From positions 1 through 9,254 of the forward strand of contig USDL01000029.1 in NCBI GenBank assembly GCA_900553365.1: 9,254 bases of DNA, in the 5' to 3' direction. This document shows, one piece after another, positions 5,961-9,254 of this stretch. Position 1 is the first letter of the stretch. Every line of letters starts with the position of its first letter. Both the position numbers and the translations under genes were made by a program. Source of the DNA: an uncultured Clostridium sp. (GTDB lineage Bacteria; Bacillota; Clostridia; TANB77; CAG-508). Below the pieces are notes generated by a model, which was not told the origin of the DNA, ran no database searches, and saw only the letters and a program-made list of their open reading frames with translations.

Positions 5961-8567
5961 ATGGCAGAATTTTCACCTATGATGCAACAATATCTAAACA
6001 TAAAGGAACAATACAAAGATGCAATACTTTTCTTTAGATTAGGTGACTTTTACGAAATGTTTTTTGATGATGCAATACTTGCATCAAGAGAGCTAGAAAT
6101 AACACTTACAGGAAAAGAATGTGGACAAGCTGAAAGAGCTCCAATGTGCGGAATACCATTCCATGCAGTAGACAATTATGTTTCAAAATTAATAGAAAAA
6201 GGGTACAAAGTAGCTATATGTGAACAACTAGAAGATCCAAAATTAACCAAAGGGATGGTAAAAAGAGATGTTATAAGAATAATAACACCAGGTACAGTAA
6301 TAGAAAGCAATATGCTTGATGAGAAGAAAAACAACTATATAATGTCAGTATTCAAAAAAGGAATCTATTTTGGACTAGCTATTTGTGATGTATCTACAGG
6401 TTCATTTTATTCAACAAAAATAGTTGAAAATAATAATTTTGCAACACTATTGGATGAAATTGCAAAGTACAATCCAGCGGAATTAATAGTAAATAGCTTT
6501 TTGTATAATTCAACAGAAGAAATAAATGAGATAAGAAAAAGATTCAATTTATATATAAATAATTTTGATGACAAAAACTTTGTAGATAATAAAGAATTCT
6601 TATTACAAAACTACAATATAGAAGATGAGAATAAAACAATAGAAAACTTAAATGATTTTGAACTTGAAACAGTTTCAATAAATGCCTTATTAGCATACTT
6701 GCAACAAACTCAAAAAATAAAGCTAGAACACATAAATCATATAAAAATGTATAATTTACAAAAATATATGTCATTAGACGTAACAGCAAGAAGAAACCTA
6801 GAATTATTAGAAAGACAACACGATAAAAGTAAAAAAGGTACTCTATTATGGGTATTAGATAAAACTGCAACTTCTATGGGTGGAAGAATGATTAGAAAAT
6901 GGATAGGCGAACCATTGTTAGATGTTCAGGAAATAAATAATAGGTTGGAAGCGGTACAAGAATTAAAAGACGATACAATACTAAGAGGAGAATTAATACA
7001 AATACTAAAAAAAGTATATGATATTGAAAGATTAGTAGGAAAGATTGCTTATGGAAATAGCAATGGAAGAGAAATGAATTCATTAAAAACATCACTAATG
7101 CAAATTCCAGCAATAAAGGAACTATTAAAAGAAAACAAATCGGCATTAATTCGTAAACTAGAAGAAAACCTAGATGCTTGCGAAGACTTGGCAAAATTAA
7201 TAGATAGTGCAATTATTGATGATCCACCAATATCAGTAAAAGAAGGCGGAATAATAAAAACAGGTTTTAACCAAGAAGTAGATGAGTATAAAAAAGCATC
7301 AACAGAAGGAAAAACTTGGCTATTGGAATTAGAGCAAAGAGAAAAAGAAACAACAGGAATAAAAAATTTAAAGGTGGGCTTTAATAAAGTATTTGGTTAT
7401 TATATAGAAGTTACAAAATCAAACTTAGGGCTTGTACCAGATAGATATATAAGAAAACAAACACTAACAAACGGAGAAAGATATATAACAGAAGAGCTAA
7501 ATGAACTAGAAAGCAAGATTTTAGGAGCAGAAGAAAAATTAATTAACCTTGAATACGAATTGTTCATAGGATTAAGAAATCATTTATCTCAAAACATTAA
7601 AAGACTACAAACAACAGCAAACATAATAGCTACATTAGATGTACTTTCAACACTAAGCAATGTTGCAGAAGATATGAACTATGTGCGTCCAACTGTAGAT
7701 AATAGTGGAGAAATAGACATAAAAGAGGGACGCCATCCTGTAATAGAAAAAATGATACCATCAGGTTCATTTGTATCAAATGACACATACTTAAATAAAG
7801 AAACAGATAGGCTTTCAATAATTACAGGACCAAATATGGCAGGAAAATCTACATACATGAGACAAGTAGCCTTAATAACGCTAATGGCACAAATAGGAAG
7901 CTTTGTACCCGCATCTTATGCAAGAATAGGAGTAGTAGATAAAATATTTACAAGGGTAGGAGCATCAGACGACCTAAGCATGGGGCAAAGTACATTTATG
8001 GTAGAAATGATGGAAGTAGCAACAATACTAAAAGAAGCAACATCAAACAGTCTTATAATATTAGACGAGATAGGAAGAGGAACATCAACTTATGATGGAC
8101 TATCAATAGCCTGGGCAGTAGTAGAGCACATTACAAACAAAGAAAAATGCGGAGCAAAAACACTATTTGCAACACACTACCATGAACTTACAGAACTAGA
8201 AAGCAAATTAGAAGGGGTAAAAAATTATTCTATAGCAGTTAAAGAAAAAGGTGAAGACATAATATTCTTAAGAAAGATAGTAAAAGGTGGAACAGATGAG
8301 AGCTATGGAATCCATGTTGCAAAACTTGCAGGAGTACCACAAACAGTTGTAAAAAGATCAAATGAAATATTAAGAAGCCTAGAACGTAAAAGCATGCTAA
8401 CAGGACAAAAGAAACAAGAGAACAAAAAACAACCAGAAGGACAACTAGACTTTTACAACTACAAATTAGCAGAAATAGCACATGAAATAGACAAAATAAA
8501 CCTAAACGAAATAACACCAATAGATGCACTAAACACATTAATGAAAATGAAAGAGAAAATGCAGTAA
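5961..8567 (+). CDS. mutS: DNA mismatch repair protein MutS
   Basis: MutS recognises mismatches and small loops and, using ATP, recruits MutL to start repair. The 868 residues are full length. The mismatch-binding domain has the Phe-x-Glu wedge at F30-Y31-E32 in GDFYEMF. The connector, lever and clamp regions span about 120-590, with YYIEVTKSN in the core. The ATPase domain has Walker A GPNMAGKST at 623-631, the signature segment DDLSMGQSTFMVEMMEVA, Walker B LIILDE with D702-E703, GRGTSTYDG, and the TLFATHYHEL switch. Near the C-terminus, QLDFY (828-832) fits the beta-clamp binding motif seen in Bacillus MutS, and ITPIDALNTLMKMK matches the family's terminal helices. It has its own promoter and a terminator overlapping its end, and mutL does not follow, so the usual mutS-mutL operon is broken here. 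Isoleucine is almost always ATA. Confidence 0.98.
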   Translation: MAEFSPMMQQYLNIKEQYKDAILFFRLGDFYEMFFDDAILASRELEITLTGKECGQAERAPMCGIPFHAVDNYVSKLIEKGYKVAICEQLEDPKLTKGMVKRDVIRIITPGTVIESNMLDEKKNNYIMSVFKKGIYFGLAICDVSTGSFYSTKIVENNNFATLLDEIAKYNPAELIVNSFLYNSTEEINEIRKRFNLYINNFDDKNFVDNKEFLLQNYNIEDENKTIENLNDFELETVSINALLAYLQQTQKIKLEHINHIKMYNLQKYMSLDVTARRNLELLERQHDKSKKGTLLWVLDKTATSMGGRMIRKWIGEPLLDVQEINNRLEAVQELKDDTILRGELIQILKKVYDIERLVGKIAYGNSNGREMNSLKTSLMQIPAIKELLKENKSALIRKLEENLDACEDLAKLIDSAIIDDPPISVKEGGIIKTGFNQEVDEYKKASTEGKTWLLELEQREKETTGIKNLKVGFNKVFGYYIEVTKSNLGLVPDRYIRKQTLTNGERYITEELNELESKILGAEEKLINLEYELFIGLRNHLSQNIKRLQTTANIIATLDVLSTLSNVAEDMNYVRPTVDNSGEIDIKEGRHPVIEKMIPSGSFVSNDTYLNKETDRLSIITGPNMAGKSTYMRQVALITLMAQIGSFVPASYARIGVVDKIFTRVGASDDLSMGQSTFMVEMMEVATILKEATSNSLIILDEIGRGTSTYDGLSIAWAVVEHITNKEKCGAKTLFATHYHELTELESKLEGVKNYSIAVKEKGEDIIFLRKIVKGGTDESYGIHVAKLAGVPQTVVKRSNEILRSLERKSMLTGQKKQENKKQPEGQLDFYNYKLAEIAHEIDKINLNEITPIDALNTLMKMKEKMQ

Positions 8568-8580
8568 GCATTTTTTCTTT
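8550..8580. terminator. Bidirectional terminator between mutS and hicB, overlapping both gene ends
   Basis: A 13-bp stem (8550-8562 with 8568-8580, one G-U pair) has a five-base loop, AGTAA, that contains the mutS stop codon TAA (8565-8567). The + strand continues into ACTTTTTTAT. The - strand arm is TGCATTTTCTCTTT followed by more T-rich bases. The hicB stop (8579-8581) lies at its right foot, so one structure can end both convergent transcripts. Confidence 0.7.
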
Positions 8581-8992
8581 ACTTTTTTATAATATTCTTA
8601 TTAATATTTAACTTCTCTATTAATGCTGTTTGCAACAGTTTTGAAAAATTTACATGTTCTTTCTCAGCTAAAGTATTTAACCAAGCTGGTATAGACAATG
8701 TCTTTTTTACAGATTTGTTTTCATATTTTTTTCTATGTTCTTCTAAATCTATTGAAACAAAAGAAACTATTTGATTATCATCAAGATTTATCTTTTTAAT
8801 ATCAGTAGTACATTCTGGAAAATCAGTTAAATCTTCTAAAAATAAGCCCATTGCTTCTTTTGAATTTTCCATAGCTTCCTGTAAGGTTTTCCCACTACTA
8901 AAACATCCTTTTAAATCAATGAATTCAACCCAATATTGATTATCTTCAAATGTAAAAATTGCGGGATATGTTAAAAATAATTTGTTCTTCAT
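8579..8992 (-). CDS. hicB: HicB-type antitoxin, solitary (no hicA in the window)
   Basis: In hicAB toxin-antitoxin pairs, HicB neutralises the mRNA-cleaving HicA and represses its own promoter. The 137 residues start with a HicB fold: YPAIFTFEDNQYWVEFIDLKGCFSSGKTLQEAMENSKEAM, the partly degraded RNase H-like domain with the FxDLxGCxxxGxTxxEAxxN pattern (about 8-48). The C-terminus (about 95-130) reads KKTLSIPAWLNTLAEKEHVNFSKLLQTAL, a ribbon-helix-helix DNA-binding domain. The start is set by GAGGGG six bases upstream. HicA (about 60-80 residues, double-stranded-RNA-binding fold with a conserved His) usually sits directly upstream, but only 180 noncoding-looking bases lie between hicB and the tRNA-Gln. 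The gene is therefore a lone HicB, a remnant pair, or an adapted regulator. The own promoter with a palindrome suggests autoregulation. Confidence 0.88.
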   Translation of the reverse strand: MKNKLFLTYPAIFTFEDNQYWVEFIDLKGCFSSGKTLQEAMENSKEAMGLFLEDLTDFPECTTDIKKINLDDNQIVSFVSIDLEEHRKKYENKSVKKTLSIPAWLNTLAEKEHVNFSKLLQTALIEKLNINKNIIKK

Positions 8993-9006
8993 AAAATACC
9001 CCTCTT

Positions 9007-9027
9007 TTATATAATATACACATTCAT
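9007..9027 (-). CDS. Six-codon leader ORF (MNVYII) ahead of hicB
   Basis: ATG at 9027 follows a strong AAAGGAG (9036-9042) with an ideal eight-base spacer. The frame reads M-N-V-Y-I-I and ends at TAA 9009-9007, one base before the hicB ribosome site (AAAAGAGGGG). It may be a leader peptide that controls or couples hicB translation, or the leftover start of a deleted hicA gene. The initiation signals are better than those of many real genes, but such a short peptide cannot be supported by homology. Confidence 0.4.
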   Translation of the reverse strand: MNVYII

Positions 9028-9046
9028 GAAATTATCTCCTTTCCTA

Positions 9047-9075
9047 ATTATAACAAATACGTTACGTATTGTCAA
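9047..9075 (-). promoter_or_regulatory. Consensus promoter of the hicB unit
   Basis: On the - strand, TTGACA (9075-9070) and TATAAT (9052-9047) are separated by exactly 17 bp, a perfect sigma-A consensus. This is the strongest promoter in the window, as expected for a gene kept in check by its own repressor. Confidence 0.88.
9056..9070. repeat. Palindromic operator between the hicB -35 and -10
   Basis: AATACGT and ACGTATT form a perfect 7-bp inverted repeat around one central base. It fills the spacer of the hicB promoter, so a bound protein would block RNA polymerase. The ribbon-helix-helix domain of HicB is the obvious candidate ligand (inference). Confidence 0.75.
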
Positions 9076-9172
9076 ATTAAAAATATAGATATACTAAATT
9101 ATTATAGTAATAGTTAAATTTAAGATTTTTGGGATTAAATATTTTCAGACAAAAAAATGAAAATATAAAATG

Positions 9173-9202
9173 AAAAAGCGATAAAAGAATTTCGCTTTTT
9201 TC
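9173..9202. terminator. Terminator of tRNA-Gln, usable in both directions
   Basis: A 9-bp perfect stem (AAAAAGCGA 9173-9181 / TCGCTTTTT 9192-9200) with a ten-base loop lies directly after the tRNA-Gln 3' end on the - strand, followed there by a T-rich tract. It separates the tRNA transcript from the hicB promoter. On the + strand it also has a T-run. Confidence 0.8.
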
Positions 9203-9254
9203 TGGCTGGGGTGGGAGGACTCGAACCGCCGAAATGCCAGAGTCAAAGTCTGGT
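9203..9254 (-). tRNA. tRNA-Gln(TTG), 3' part only (5' end outside the window)
   Basis: The - strand shows the anticodon stem CCAGA/TCTGG with loop CTTTGAC, anticodon TTG (9246-9244), then T-loop TTCGAGT, the 3' acceptor strand CACCCCA, discriminator G and encoded CCA. The acceptor 5' strand and D-arm are beyond the edge. Two oddities: the T-stem GGCGG/CCTCC has a C-U mismatch in its middle pair, and the variable region has six bases (CATTTC) where five are usual. The rest is standard, so it is probably functional, but a degenerate copy or base error is possible. Confidence 0.9.

Noticed and set aside
9076..9172. Possible short gene or hicA remnant between the hicB promoter and the tRNA-Gln terminator
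   Set aside because: The stretch is highly AT-rich with stops in all frames and no HicA-like residues. Only weak, unconvincing inverted repeats are present.
1..9254. CRISPR array or tandem repeats
   Set aside because: No regularly spaced repeated units were found on either strand.

Overview
The window comes from a very AT-rich, low-GC Gram-positive genome, most likely an uncultured or poorly described member of the Clostridia. The evidence is strong AAAGGAG-type Shine-Dalgarno sites, CCA-encoding tRNA genes, the Firmicutes pair RbgA (YlqF) and Mini-ribonuclease III, and heavy use of A/T-ending codons. I cannot name a species.

Left block (1 to about 2022, + strand): a tightly packed accessory block that is visibly decaying. 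It holds the C-terminal part of a KilA-N domain protein (cut by the window edge), a short SWIM zinc-finger protein that looks C-terminally clipped, a trypsin-like serine peptidase with no proper start and a one-base frameshift, and a large serine recombinase reduced to its catalytic domain plus a short tail with its ATG apparently mutated to ATA. I read this as the remains of an integrated mobile element. Its isoleucine codon choice differs from that of the genes to its right.

Middle block (2024 to about 3460, + strand): rbgA (50S assembly GTPase) overlaps mrnC (23S rRNA maturation), followed by tRNA-Glu(CTC) and a rho-independent terminator. The set concerns ribosome and translation biogenesis. 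mrnC carries a one-base frameshift about 24 codons before its expected end.

Right-centre block (3460 to 8580, + strand): two separately transcribed long genes, each behind an extended -10 promoter with the same 13-base core. The first encodes a U32-family protein with a DUF3656 region, probably an RlhA-type RNA hydroxylation factor. The second is a complete mutS whose stop codon lies in the loop of a terminator hairpin.

Right end (8579 to 9254, - strand): a solitary HicB-type antitoxin gene lies convergent to mutS. It has a consensus promoter, a perfect palindrome between -35 and -10, and a six-codon leader ORF in the place where a hicA toxin gene would normally start. A tRNA-Gln(TTG) gene with an imperfect T-stem runs off the right edge, with its terminator between it and hicB.

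I did not find a convincing new multi-gene system. The most unusual items are the decayed KilA-N/SWIM/peptidase/recombinase block and the toxin-less hicB locus with its leader ORF.
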